Source of the DNA: Bacteriovoracaceae bacterium UBA2428
GTDB lineage: Bacteria > Bdellovibrionota > UBA2428
Direction: 5' to 3'
Length of the DNA stretch: 26,690 nucleotides
Assembly (NCBI GenBank): GCA_002343545.1
Contig: DDRA01000124.1
Location: 514-27,203 of the forward strand
Made by a program: the position numbers and the translations under genes
Part shown: in pieces, positions 7,616-14,464 of the stretch
How the letters are laid out: each line of letters opens with the position of its first letter
How positions within the stretch are numbered: the stretch's first letter is position 1
The notes under the pieces: generated by a model
Database searches by the model: none
The model's input: the letters and a program-made list of their open reading frames with translations, nothing else
What the model was told of the DNA's origin: nothing

Positions 7616-7645
7616 CAAGGGCCCGGCTTCGAAGCCGAGCCCCTG
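7609..7645 (-). terminator. Rho-independent terminator of dnaB
   Basis: Read on the minus strand, a GC-rich hairpin (7619-7642, arms GGGCTCGGCTTC and GAAGCCGGGCCC) is followed by TTGTTTTG. It begins about 18 bases after the dnaB stop. Confidence 0.85.
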
Positions 7646-7659
7646 CCTTCGGAAGGCGT

Positions 7660-9162
7660 TTAGGGCTGCGGGAAGTACGAGCCGTCTTCCGTGGGTGGCG
7701 CGCCGTAATCCGGCTCCGTGGCCGAGCGAGCGCCCGCGGCGTAGTTCGTGAACTTCGTAAGGTGACCCAGCCAAGTGAGCTTGACGCCCTTCGTGGGGCC
7801 GGCGCGGTTCTTCGCGACGATCATCTCGGCCTCGGTGGGCATACGCGAGTCCTGGTCGGGCGAGTTTTCCTTGTGAATGAACATGACGACGTCGGCGTCT
7901 TGTTCGATCGAGCCGGAGTCTTTGAGGTCCGAGAGCTGGGGCTTGTCCTGGCGACGCACGGATTCCCGGTTGAGCTGCGAGAGCGCGATGACGGGCACGC
8001 GCAGATCCTTCGCGATGACCTTGAGACCGCCCGTGATCATGCCGACTTCGATCGAGCGGCTTTCGGCCACGCCGCCGGCCTTCATGATCTGGATATAGTC
8101 GACCACGATGAGGTCGATCTTGCGGCCGGGCGTCTGCATCGCGATCTGCGCCGAGATCTTACGCGCCTGCGAAAGCACGTCGTAGGGCGTGATGATCGAG
8201 CGGTCGTCCACGTAGATCGGGACGTTCTGCAGCGAGTCCGCCGCGTAGTAGAGGTTCTCGAAGTCTTGGCGGTTGAGTTGACCGCGACGAAGCTTGGACG
8301 AGTCCACGCCGGCTTCCTGCGCGATGATGCGCTCGATGACTTCTTCCCGGGTCATTTCGAGCGAGAAGAAGAGCACGTTCTTGCCCTGGCGCGCGGCCGC
8401 GTGGACCATGATGTTGGCCGCGATCGACGTCTTACCGCCCCCGGGGCGAGCGGCGATGACGATCAACTGGCCGGGGCGGAAGCCCACGAGCGTGTCGTCG
8501 AGATCGCTGAGGCCCGTCTTCACGAGGTCCTCGCTGTCGCCCTTGCTGTCGGCGCGCTTCTCGTACTCGTCCATGGCCTTGCTGAGCAAGTCACCGATCT
8601 TTGCGACCTGAACCGTCTTGCGCTCTTGGGTCGCGTCGAAGATGGCCTTTTCGATTTCGGTCGCGATGTCGCGCGTGTCGCCCGCGCGAAGTCCGGCTTC
8701 GTTGCAGAAGTCCGCGACGCTCAGGATGCGGCGGCGCCACGCGAGATCGGCGACGGTGCGCGCGTAATCGATCGCGTGGCCGGACGTGGCGGGCACGAGC
8801 GCGATCTGGCCCAGGTAGGAGATGCCGCCGACGAGGTCGAGTTTGCCATGCTCGCGCAGGTAAGAGGCGAGCGTGTTGAGGTCGATCGGAATGTTCTTGA
8901 AGCCGAGCGCGCGCATGGCTTCGAAAATCTCGCGGTGCGCGGGCAAGAAAAAGTTGTCGGGCTGGAGGACGGGCTCGAGATCGTTCAGGACGTCGTTCGA
9001 GATGAGAATGCCGGCCAGGATCGCGCGTTCGTCGTCGAGGCTGTGGGGTTTTTCGCCGGGCTGGAAGGCGTAGCGCGTTTGATCGCGACGTCGAATGCGG
9101 TTCGCGACGCCACCATCACCACCGCCGCCCCCACCTGCTCCACCGGAAATCTCGAATGCCAA
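7660..9162 (-). CDS. dnaB: Replicative DNA helicase DnaB
   Basis: DnaB is the hexameric, ATP-driven 5'-3' helicase that unwinds DNA at the replication fork. The 500-residue product has the N-terminal primase-interacting domain (PHSLDDERAILAGIL at about 39) and a RecA-like motor. Walker A is ARPGGGKTS (238-246), Walker B LIVVDYIQ (351-358), and the H4-like LSQLNRESVRRQDKPQLSDL is at 394-413. The start is TTG at 9162, supported by an AGAGGGGG ribosome binding site 8 bases upstream; there is no ATG before the conserved region. Residues 7-18 form an unusual Gly-rich run. rplI lies upstream, the widespread rplI-dnaB arrangement, but a terminator (9214-9261) separates them. A weak promoter (TTGTCT-N16-TAAATC) may lie in the gap. 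Confidence 0.97.
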   Translation of the reverse strand: MAFEISGGAGGGGGGDGGVANRIRRRDQTRYAFQPGEKPHSLDDERAILAGILISNDVLNDLEPVLQPDNFFLPAHREIFEAMRALGFKNIPIDLNTLASYLREHGKLDLVGGISYLGQIALVPATSGHAIDYARTVADLAWRRRILSVADFCNEAGLRAGDTRDIATEIEKAIFDATQERKTVQVAKIGDLLSKAMDEYEKRADSKGDSEDLVKTGLSDLDDTLVGFRPGQLIVIAARPGGGKTSIAANIMVHAAARQGKNVLFFSLEMTREEVIERIIAQEAGVDSSKLRRGQLNRQDFENLYYAADSLQNVPIYVDDRSIITPYDVLSQARKISAQIAMQTPGRKIDLIVVDYIQIMKAGGVAESRSIEVGMITGGLKVIAKDLRVPVIALSQLNRESVRRQDKPQLSDLKDSGSIEQDADVVMFIHKENSPDQDSRMPTEAEMIVAKNRAGPTKGVKLTWLGHLTKFTNYAAGARSATEPDYGAPPTEDGSYFPQP

Positions 9163-9213
9163 AAGATGAGCCCCCTCTTGAAGGCAGATTTAACCAACGG
9201 AGCCGCGCAGACA

Positions 9214-9261
9214 ATAAAAAAACCCCGGAGCCCGCGTCGTGCGCGAGCTCCGGGGTTTTGA
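9214..9261 (-). terminator. Rho-independent terminator of rplI
   Basis: Arms 9219-9231 and 9247-9259 form a 13-base-pair stem (core CCCCGGAGC/GCTCCGGGG). On the minus strand it runs into TTTTTTTATTG. It lies between rplI and dnaB and would reduce read-through into dnaB. Confidence 0.88.
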
Positions 9262-9272
9262 GCGCGAGATGA

Positions 9273-9803
9273 CTAAGCTTCGACCTTTTCGGTCTTGGCT
9301 TCTTCCTTCGGCATCGGAGCCGTCGCCGGAGCGTCGTCTTCGATGATGACGCGCGGAGGAGCGTCCGAGAGGATCTTGAGCGGAACGTTGGCGCGGAGAC
9401 CACCGACGAGCTTGACGAGGATCGAGTACTCGCCGGCCATCTTGATCTGCTGACCGAGGACGATCATGCGGCGATCAACCTTGGCGCCGAGCTTGGCGAA
9501 TTCGCCTTCGAGTTCCTTCGTCGTGACGGAGCCGAAGAGCTTGCCGTCGTCGGAAACTTTCTTCTTGAGCGTGATCTCGAGCTTCTCGAGTTGACCGAGG
9601 AGGCCGCGCGAAGCTTCGCGTTCTTTTTCCTTACGCGTCGCGAGTTCCTTGGCCTTGTCTTGGAAGAACTTGAGGTTCGCGGCGGTCGCCGTGACGGCGA
9701 TCTTTTGCGGGATGAGGAAGTTACGAGCGTAGCCCGGGCGAACGTCGATGATGTCGCCGGCTTCGCCGAGGTTCATGTAGCTGTCGCGGAGAATGATTTT
9801 CAC
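9273..9803 (-). CDS. rplI: 50S ribosomal protein L9
   Basis: L9 binds 23S rRNA at the base of the L1 stalk and helps maintain reading frame. The 176-residue product has the N-terminal domain signature (MNLGEAGDIIDVRPGYARNFLIP, quoted in part: GYARNFLIP at about 24-32), the long central helix (about 43-75) and the C-terminal domain ending near residue 150. It extends about 25 residues beyond the usual L9 length with an Ala/Pro/Glu/Lys-rich tail. rpsF is upstream with a 139-base gap and rpsR is not between them. A terminator follows the gene. Confidence 0.97.
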   Translation of the reverse strand: MKIILRDSYMNLGEAGDIIDVRPGYARNFLIPQKIAVTATAANLKFFQDKAKELATRKEKEREASRGLLGQLEKLEITLKKKVSDDGKLFGSVTTKELEGEFAKLGAKVDRRMIVLGQQIKMAGEYSILVKLVGGLRANVPLKILSDAPPRVIIEDDAPATAPMPKEEAKTEKVEA

Positions 9804-9862
9804 GGAATAACCCTTGTCCCATCTCTTGGTTCACCAGCGATGCCCTGGCGGCTTTCACGAAA

Positions 9863-9885
9863 GTCGGCCCCGTTGCGGAGCCGAC
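9863..9885 (-). other. Stable hairpin in the rpsF-rplI gap
   Basis: On the minus strand GTCGGCTCC and GGGGCCGAC pair (9 base pairs including one wobble) around a GCAAC loop, followed by TTTCG. It could be an attenuator, a weak terminator or a ribosomal-protein binding site. Confidence 0.5.
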
Positions 9886-9897
9886 CAAGTCAGAAAC

Positions 9898-9927
9898 GTC
9901 GCGGATCGGAAAACCGAGACCCGCGAC
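9898..9927 (-). other. Second hairpin in the rpsF-rplI gap
   Basis: GTCGCGG (9898-9904) pairs perfectly with CCGCGAC (9921-9927), and the inner TCGG/CCGA extends the stem past small bulges. It begins 15 bases after the rpsF stop on the minus strand and precedes the hairpin at 9863-9885. No T-tract follows, so it is more likely a structured mRNA element than a simple terminator. Confidence 0.5.
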
Positions 9928-9942
9928 GCGTAAGAACCGAAA

Positions 9943-10443
9943 TTACTCTTCGCCGCCTTCGGCGCCTTCGAAGCCGGCATCGCCGCCTTCGTTGTTGAAG
10001 TCACGGCGGGGGCCGCGGTCACCGCGATCGCGGAAACCACCGCGGTCACGCGAGCGCTCGTCGCGCCATGCCGGCGGACGGTCGCGGTCGGCGATGTCGG
10101 TCGCCATCGTGGCTTTGAGCGTCTCGTAGTCCGAGCCGTCTTCGCGCGTCTTCACCGTTTGTTGGCGAAGAACGAATTCGTTGATCGAGAGACCGCGACG
10201 AAGTTCGTCGACGCCGGCGGCGGCCGACTTGTAACGCATGTAGGTCCAGCGCGCGCGGTTTTCCTTGCCGATCGCGAAGGAAATCTTGGCCTTGCCCCAG
10301 TCGTCCGTCGTGAGCCATTCGCCCTTGCCATCGTTCAGGATCGCGTTCTTAGCGCGCTCCATGAGGGCCGTGAACTTGTCTTCGGGCATGTCGATCTTCG
10401 TGAGGCAGACCGTTTCGTAAGTCTTCATGTTTTGCGTTGCCAT
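9943..10443 (-). CDS. rpsF: 30S ribosomal protein S6 with extended C-terminus
   Basis: S6 binds the central domain of 16S rRNA together with S18. The 166-residue product starts MATQNMKTYETVCL and shows the ferredoxin-like S6 fold: KTYETVCLTKIDMPEDKF, WGKAKISFAIGKENRARWTYMRYKS in part, and INEFVLRQQTVK. Residues after about 120 form a low-complexity tail rich in Arg/Asp/Gly, then Gly/Glu. The ATG at 10443 is preferred; a longer frame to 10503 has no ribosome binding site, and an internal ATG at 10428 is also possible. The pseudouridine synthase gene lies 64 bases upstream. rpsR, which normally follows rpsF, is absent here. Confidence 0.95.
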   Translation of the reverse strand: MATQNMKTYETVCLTKIDMPEDKFTALMERAKNAILNDGKGEWLTTDDWGKAKISFAIGKENRARWTYMRYKSAAAGVDELRRGLSINEFVLRQQTVKTREDGSDYETLKATMATDIADRDRPPAWRDERSRDRGGFRDRGDRGPRRDFNNEGGDAGFEGAEGGEE

Positions 10444-10479
10444 TCTGTCTTTATTACTCCGTGTGAGGATCGAAGAGCT

Positions 10480-10501
10480 AACAAACAAGATCCCGAGGAT
10501 C
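10480..10501 (-). terminator. Weak terminator-like hairpin after the pseudouridine synthase gene
   Basis: A short hairpin on the minus strand (GATCC, TCG loop, GGATC) is followed by TTGTTTGTT. The stem is only 5 base pairs, so termination would be partial, allowing some read-through into rpsF. Confidence 0.3.
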
Positions 10502-10507
10502 AACCCT

Positions 10508-11635
10508 TCATTTCAAAGAGTCGTAGAGACCTTGCCAGGATTTCGGGACGGGAGCGTGGAACTCGACGAGTTTGCCCGTGCGAGGGTGCCGAAAGCGAAG
10601 CTCCCGCGCGTGCAGGGCGTGAGCGTCGAGGATCAGGCGCCGCATGAGCTCGGGGCTCAGATCGAGATAGCGCTCGTCCTGCGGGCGTTTGCGGGCCGAA
10701 GGACGCTTTCCGGCCTGCTCGGCCCGGCTGGCCTCAAGCTTAGGTGCTTGATTTTTAAAGCGTAAAAAGACGCTTTCCTCGGGGTCGTAAAGCTTATCCC
10801 CCACGAGCCCCGCGCCGATGTGGGCGAGGTGCACGCGGATCTGGTTCGTCCGGCCGGTGAGCGGTTTGGCTTCGACGAGCGAGACGGGCCAGTCTTGGGT
10901 TTCGGCGAAGGGTTGGGGGAGCATCTTCGCGAGGGCTTCCCATTCCGGCGGCTGCCATTGGGGAGCGTGGATCCACTTCGTGGAAAGCGTGCGGTATTTC
11001 GTGCGCGCGGACTTGGCGCCCGGCACGCCGACGATCTGCTTGATGCGGATCTTGCCGTCTTTGGCCTCGCCCATCGGAGCGTCGATGAGACCGCCGCGCG
11101 GTTCGGGGCGCCCCCAAACGAGGGCCCAGTACGTCTTTTCGACCTCGCCCCGGAAGAAGGCCCAATACATCTTGTCCTTGGCGAGGGTCGACTTCGTGAG
11201 CACGCAAAGGCCGCTCGTTTCGCGGTCCAGACGGTGGGCGAGGATGAGGTTGTCGAGCTTCTTTTGGGCCTGGAGGACGTGGATGAGAGTGTTGCGCAGG
11301 TAGCGCCCGGTCGGGTGCATGGGGATGTGCGGGGGCTTGTTCACGATGAGGAGGTCTTCGTCCTCGTAGATCGCCGGAATGTGGCGCGGGACCTTCGGTT
11401 CGGGGACTCTCATGGCGAAATACTTAACCTCGTCTCCGGCTTTGAGGAGCTGTTCGGGCAAAACCTCCTGGTCGTTCAGGAGGACGTCTTTTTCTCGGAT
11501 CTTCTGGGTCCAGACGTCCGCGCCGAAGTATTTGAAACGCGTTCCGAGAAAGTCGAGGATCGTTTTGCCTTCGTAGTTGTGCCCGATAAAGGAGCGAAAA
11601 GACACTTTCTCCTCGCTGTGGTGGGCCGCCGTCAT
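10508..11635 (-). CDS. RluA-family 23S/tRNA pseudouridine synthase
   Basis: The enzyme isomerises specific uridines to pseudouridine in rRNA or tRNA. The 375-residue product has an N-terminal S4-like RNA-binding region (about residues 10-75), then the catalytic domain with motif HRLDRETSG (134-142), where Asp137 is the nucleophile. Other family motifs are IYEDEDLLIVNKPPHIPMHP in part (VNKP near 98), KPLTGRTNQIRVHLAHIG in part, and GDKLY. An insertion around residues 225-250 and a basic linker near 305-320 make it longer than E. coli RluD. The target site cannot be read from sequence, so no specific rlu symbol is given. It is divergent from yciO with a 77-base gap. Confidence 0.93.
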   Translation of the reverse strand: MTAAHHSEEKVSFRSFIGHNYEGKTILDFLGTRFKYFGADVWTQKIREKDVLLNDQEVLPEQLLKAGDEVKYFAMRVPEPKVPRHIPAIYEDEDLLIVNKPPHIPMHPTGRYLRNTLIHVLQAQKKLDNLILAHRLDRETSGLCVLTKSTLAKDKMYWAFFRGEVEKTYWALVWGRPEPRGGLIDAPMGEAKDGKIRIKQIVGVPGAKSARTKYRTLSTKWIHAPQWQPPEWEALAKMLPQPFAETQDWPVSLVEAKPLTGRTNQIRVHLAHIGAGLVGDKLYDPEESVFLRFKNQAPKLEASRAEQAGKRPSARKRPQDERYLDLSPELMRRLILDAHALHARELRFRHPRTGKLVEFHAPVPKSWQGLYDSLK

Positions 11636-11646
11636 GACGCCGTCTT

Positions 11647-11652
11647 TATAAT
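11647..11652 (+). promoter_or_regulatory. TATAAT -10 element, probable yciO promoter
   Basis: A perfect TATAAT lies in the only A/T-rich stretch of the divergent gap and would start transcription near 11659, about 54 bases before the yciO ATG. No good -35 is visible at 17 bases. On the minus strand the same stretch reads TATAA and may also serve the pseudouridine synthase gene. Confidence 0.45.
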
Positions 11653-11712
11653 TTTTTGCCGCGTGGTGCCACTCCGTTTTCGCCTCCGGAGGGCCATGTT
11701 AACAAGGTAGAG

Positions 11713-12345
11713 ATGATTCTCGAGGTGAACAGCCCTACGCCTTCGGCACGTGCCATCGACCAGGCCGTGGCGGCCCTTCAACGGGGTGGGATCATCGCGT
11801 TTCCGACCGATACGGGTTACGCGCTCGGATGCGACCTCTTCAACAAGAAGTCGATCGACCGTATTCACCTCATCAAGAACCGCGATTCCAAGAAGCCCTT
11901 GAGCTTCATCTGCTCGGATCTCAAGGAACTTTCCCAATTCGCGGTCGTCTCGAACAAGGCCTATCGCGATATGCGCCGCATGCTGCCGGGGCCCTATACC
12001 TTCGTCTTGCCGGCCACGAAGATGGTCCCCAAGCTTCTCGTGAGCCGTCGTTCGAGCGTGGGCATCCGCGTCCCGGGCCATTCCGTCCCGCTCGCCATCG
12101 TCCAAGCGCTTCGGCATCCGCTCATCGCGACCTCGTGCGCGGGGCCGGACGGCGAGCCGCTCCTGAACGCGGCCGATATCCACAAGAAACTCGGGAAGAA
12201 CCTGGCCCTCATTTTGGACGGCGGCCCCGTGGCCTCGGAGCCCTCGACCGTCATCGACTTCACGACGCCCGAGCCCATCATCGTGCGCAAGGGCAAAGGG
12301 GATATCTCCTCCTTCGTGGTCGACGAAGAGTCGGGCGAAGTCTAA
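11713..12345 (+). CDS. yciO: YciO-like member of the Sua5/YrdC/YciO family
   Basis: The Sua5/YrdC family makes threonylcarbamoyl-AMP for t6A tRNA modification; YciO proteins are paralogues of less certain role. The 210-residue product carries the family pattern: GGIIAFPTDTGYALGCD (about 25-41), the substrate-binding IKNRDSKKPLSFIC (about 53-66), LPGPYTFVLPAT, GIRVPGH, and the final STVIDFTTPEPIIVRKGKGD. It aligns by eye better with E. coli YciO (length about 206, similar PGPYTF and STVIDF segments) than with Sua5. The ATG at 11713 follows an AAGG ribosome binding site; in-frame codons upstream overlap the TATAAT. The next gene follows after 14 bases. Confidence 0.9.
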   Translation: MILEVNSPTPSARAIDQAVAALQRGGIIAFPTDTGYALGCDLFNKKSIDRIHLIKNRDSKKPLSFICSDLKELSQFAVVSNKAYRDMRRMLPGPYTFVLPATKMVPKLLVSRRSSVGIRVPGHSVPLAIVQALRHPLIATSCAGPDGEPLLNAADIHKKLGKNLALILDGGPVASEPSTVIDFTTPEPIIVRKGKGDISSFVVDEESGEV

Positions 12346-12359
12346 TCCTTCCGGAAGCC

Positions 12360-13070
12360 ATGGCTTCGGAACCGCGTTTTCTCACGAAGTTCGACGAGCA
12401 TCTCAGCCGCAAGGTTTTTCACGTGCTCTCCGGCACGATCCTGGCGGTGCTCTACGCCTACGTTGTTCCCCGGCGGGAGGCGACCCTGATTGCCCTTGGC
12501 CTGGGCCTGAGCATGGCGACCTTGGACTTCGTCCGCCTCCGGTGGAAGTGGTTGAACGAGCTTTGTTTCCGGGTCTACGGCCCGCTCATGCGCGAGCACG
12601 AGAAGAACGAAGCGAGCGCCCAGCTCTATTACATCCTCGGGATGATCTGGGCCGTCGGGGTTTTGCCCAAGACGATCGGTTTGCAGGCCATGCTGACGCT
12701 CGCCTGGATGGATCCGATCGCGGGCCTCTTTGGGATCAAGTTCGGGCGCACGCCTTGGCGCCGGATCGCACCCAAGGTCGAGGAGCTCGAGAACAAGACG
12801 GTCGAGGGCAGCCTGGCCGGCTTCCTGGCGGCGTTCCTTGCGGGCTTGCTGACTTGGACGGGACCCTGGGCCGCTTTCCCGCTCGAAGCGGGGCTCCGCT
12901 GGCCGACGCCGCTCGAGATCCTGGTGCTTTCGCTCGTGGGGGCTTTCGTCGCGGTCGTGGCGGAGGCTTGGCCCTCGCAGTGGGACGATAATGCGCGGAT
13001 CCCTTTTTGGGTCGGAATCGTGGTTTGGTGCGCCGCAATAATTACGGGAGTGCCACAACTCTTTCACTAG
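12360..13070 (+). CDS. SEC59/VTE5-like (dolichol/phytol/diacylglycerol kinase family) membrane protein
   Basis: Proteins of this family are CTP-dependent lipid kinases that phosphorylate a polyprenol, phytol or diacylglycerol head group. The 236-residue product has about six hydrophobic segments and the family signature blocks: LSRKVFHVLSG near residue 16, WMDPIAGLFGIKFGR near 116, and KTVEGSLAGFLAAFL near 146. The lipid substrate cannot be deduced. The ATG at 12360 has GGAAG upstream and lies 14 bases after the yciO stop, so the pair is probably co-transcribed. The frame extends far upstream inside yciO, but that part is only the shadow of the coding strand. Confidence 0.85.
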   Translation: MASEPRFLTKFDEHLSRKVFHVLSGTILAVLYAYVVPRREATLIALGLGLSMATLDFVRLRWKWLNELCFRVYGPLMREHEKNEASAQLYYILGMIWAVGVLPKTIGLQAMLTLAWMDPIAGLFGIKFGRTPWRRIAPKVEELENKTVEGSLAGFLAAFLAGLLTWTGPWAAFPLEAGLRWPTPLEILVLSLVGAFVAVVAEAWPSQWDDNARIPFWVGIVVWCAAIITGVPQLFH

Positions 13071-13151
13071 GACGTCACTCGCTAGCGCGAACTTAGTCGG
13101 TGTAAAAGCGTCCCCGTTCCTTTTTGAAAGCTGTATATGGAGGTACTCGCA

Positions 13152-13661
13152 ATGTTGTCCAAGATCCGTTTCATGGTTCTCGCTCTCGCGGCCGTCTCGG
13201 CGGTCCCGGCTCTCGCGCAAGCTCGTCGTCCGGCCCAAGCCACCACCACGACGGCTAGCGGCCGCCCGGTGAACTTCGCGCTTGGTTACAAGTCCGTCGG
13301 CACGGGAGCTGGTGGCAACATCGGTGGTTTTCATGGTCGCGTGGGTTTCACGGATCGTATGGCGGCCGGCCTCGTGTTCGTCTTCGGTAGCAACTTCGAC
13401 TCGATGGTCGTCTGCGGCGATTTCAACTTCGACGTGGGGCAGCTCTCGAACCACGCGTTCTTCCTTGAAGGTGGCTTCGGTTACATGAAGGTTGGCGGCA
13501 ACAACCTCTACTTGAACATCCTTTTCGGTCTGCGCATGCACCTCTTCTCGAACATCGATATGAGCGTGGCTTACGGCCTGCAGCCGACTTTCATCGACGC
13601 CAACCAAATCAGCTCGACGACCCAGCCGCTCGCGAACGTCGCGATCCACTGGAACTTCTAA
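13152..13661 (+). CDS. Small outer-membrane beta-barrel-like protein
   Basis: This 169-residue protein has a signal peptide (MLSKIRFMVLALAAVSAVPALAQA in part, cleavage after ALAQA). A Thr/Ala-rich linker follows, and then alternating beta strands rich in Gly and aromatics. It ends IHWNF; a C-terminal Phe preceded by alternating hydrophobics is the usual BAM recognition signal, so it is probably an eight-strand outer-membrane barrel. The ATG at 13152 is chosen over 13137 because a GGAGG ribosome binding site lies 8 bases upstream of it and the mature signal peptide starts there. It precedes the MlaC-like gene by 16 bases. Specific function is unknown. Confidence 0.8.
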   Translation: MLSKIRFMVLALAAVSAVPALAQARRPAQATTTTASGRPVNFALGYKSVGTGAGGNIGGFHGRVGFTDRMAAGLVFVFGSNFDSMVVCGDFNFDVGQLSNHAFFLEGGFGYMKVGGNNLYLNILFGLRMHLFSNIDMSVAYGLQPTFIDANQISSTTQPLANVAIHWNF

Positions 13662-13677
13662 TCGCGAGATTCGAAGG

Positions 13678-14334
13678 ATGAAGCTCGTGGGAATCACCGC
13701 AACTCGTCGACTCCTCATCGCGGGAGTCGTTTGTTTAGGTATGGGCGTGGCTGCGGCCGCGCCCGCGGCTTCCCACGATTTCGTCGACGAGGCCCGAGCG
13801 TTCTTCTCGGGCCTCGTCGAGGTCACCCAAGCTTCCCGCGCGAGCGGCGGACAGTTGAACGACGGGGCGAAGGCCAAGCTCCAAGACGTTTCCTCGAAGG
13901 TCGACGTCGAAAAACTTTCGCAAGCCTCGCTCGGCGCGACCCGCTGGAAGGGGCTCAAGGCCGCCGACCGCGAGGAGTTCCGCTCCGTCTTGCAGCAGCT
14001 TCTCGAGACGGCGGTCTTCCCGGCCGCCAAGGATATCTCTACGAAGCCCGAGGCGCTCAAGTACGAGCCCGTCGCGGCCAAGCCCGGCCAAGTCCGCGTG
14101 AGCGGCGACATCGAGCGCGAGCGCGCGGGTGAGCGCGTTTCGCAGCCGCTTTCGATCGTGCTCGTTTTCGACGCGACTTCCAAGCGCGTGAAGGACGCCG
14201 TGCTCGACCGCGAGCTCATCTCGGCGACCTTCAAGCGCCAATTCGACAAGGCTCTGCAGAAGCAGAAGTTCTCGCAGGTCCTCGCGACGATGCGCCAACG
14301 CGTCCGCGACGCGCAATCCCCGCCGAAGAAATAA
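13678..14334 (+). CDS. MlaC/Ttg2D-like periplasmic phospholipid-binding protein
   Basis: MlaC proteins carry phospholipids across the periplasm between outer-membrane and inner-membrane Mla complexes. The 218-residue product has a signal peptide (about residues 1-31). The body matches the family: VDVEKLSQASLG, LKAADREEFRSVLQQLLE, a beta-rich lipid-binding middle with VRVSGDI and LSIVLVFD, and the closing LISATFKRQFDKALQ. Other Mla genes (mlaA, B, D, E, F) are not adjacent, so the partner system must lie elsewhere or differ. GAAGG touches the ATG, so the ribosome binding site spacing is poor; translation may be coupled to the upstream barrel gene 16 bases away. The long palindrome at 14341-14464 follows its stop. 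Confidence 0.83.
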   Translation: MKLVGITATRRLLIAGVVCLGMGVAAAAPAASHDFVDEARAFFSGLVEVTQASRASGGQLNDGAKAKLQDVSSKVDVEKLSQASLGATRWKGLKAADREEFRSVLQQLLETAVFPAAKDISTKPEALKYEPVAAKPGQVRVSGDIERERAGERVSQPLSIVLVFDATSKRVKDAVLDRELISATFKRQFDKALQKQKFSQVLATMRQRVRDAQSPPKK

Positions 14335-14340
14335 GACTCC

Positions 14341-14464
14341 CTAGCGCACGTTCAAATGAGATGGCTGCAAGGCGGCGAGGAGCGAGGACCGGAGTTTACT
14401 TAATGTAAATGAGGACCGCAGCGACGAAGCCAACGCCGCAGACGCTCATTTAAACGTGCGCTAG
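14341..14464. repeat. 124-base palindromic repeat element between convergent genes
   Basis: The outer arms (14341-14360 and 14445-14464) match as inverted repeats at 19 of 20 bases, starting CTAGCGCACGTT. The centre (14395-14409) is a perfect TTTAC-TTAAT-GTAAA hairpin, and the arms in between pair only in part. A GAGGACCG direct repeat occurs in both halves (14384-14391 and 14411-14418). It fills the whole gap between the MlaC-like and ZIP genes and supplies the ZIP stop codon. From memory, long palindromes with a TTTAC...GTAAA core and CGCACGTT ends occur as dispersed intergenic elements in proteobacteria. Whether this one is dispersed in this genome cannot be seen. It may act as a bidirectional terminator. 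Confidence 0.8.

Noticed and set aside
7762..9261. 499-codon open frame opposite dnaB
   Set aside because: It mirrors dnaB codons, has no motif, and its end crosses the rplI terminator.
9804..9942. Possible short rpsR or ssb between rpsF and rplI
   Set aside because: The gap is too short for S18 or SSB and no frame shows their motifs.
12342..14249. 635-codon minus-strand open frame
   Set aside because: It spans four well-supported plus-strand features (kinase, barrel, intergenic gap, MlaC-like gene) and has no recognisable domain.
14341..14464. Palindrome considered as an integron attC site
   Set aside because: The ends do not match RYYYAAC/GTTRRRY, there is no integrase, and no cassette array is present.
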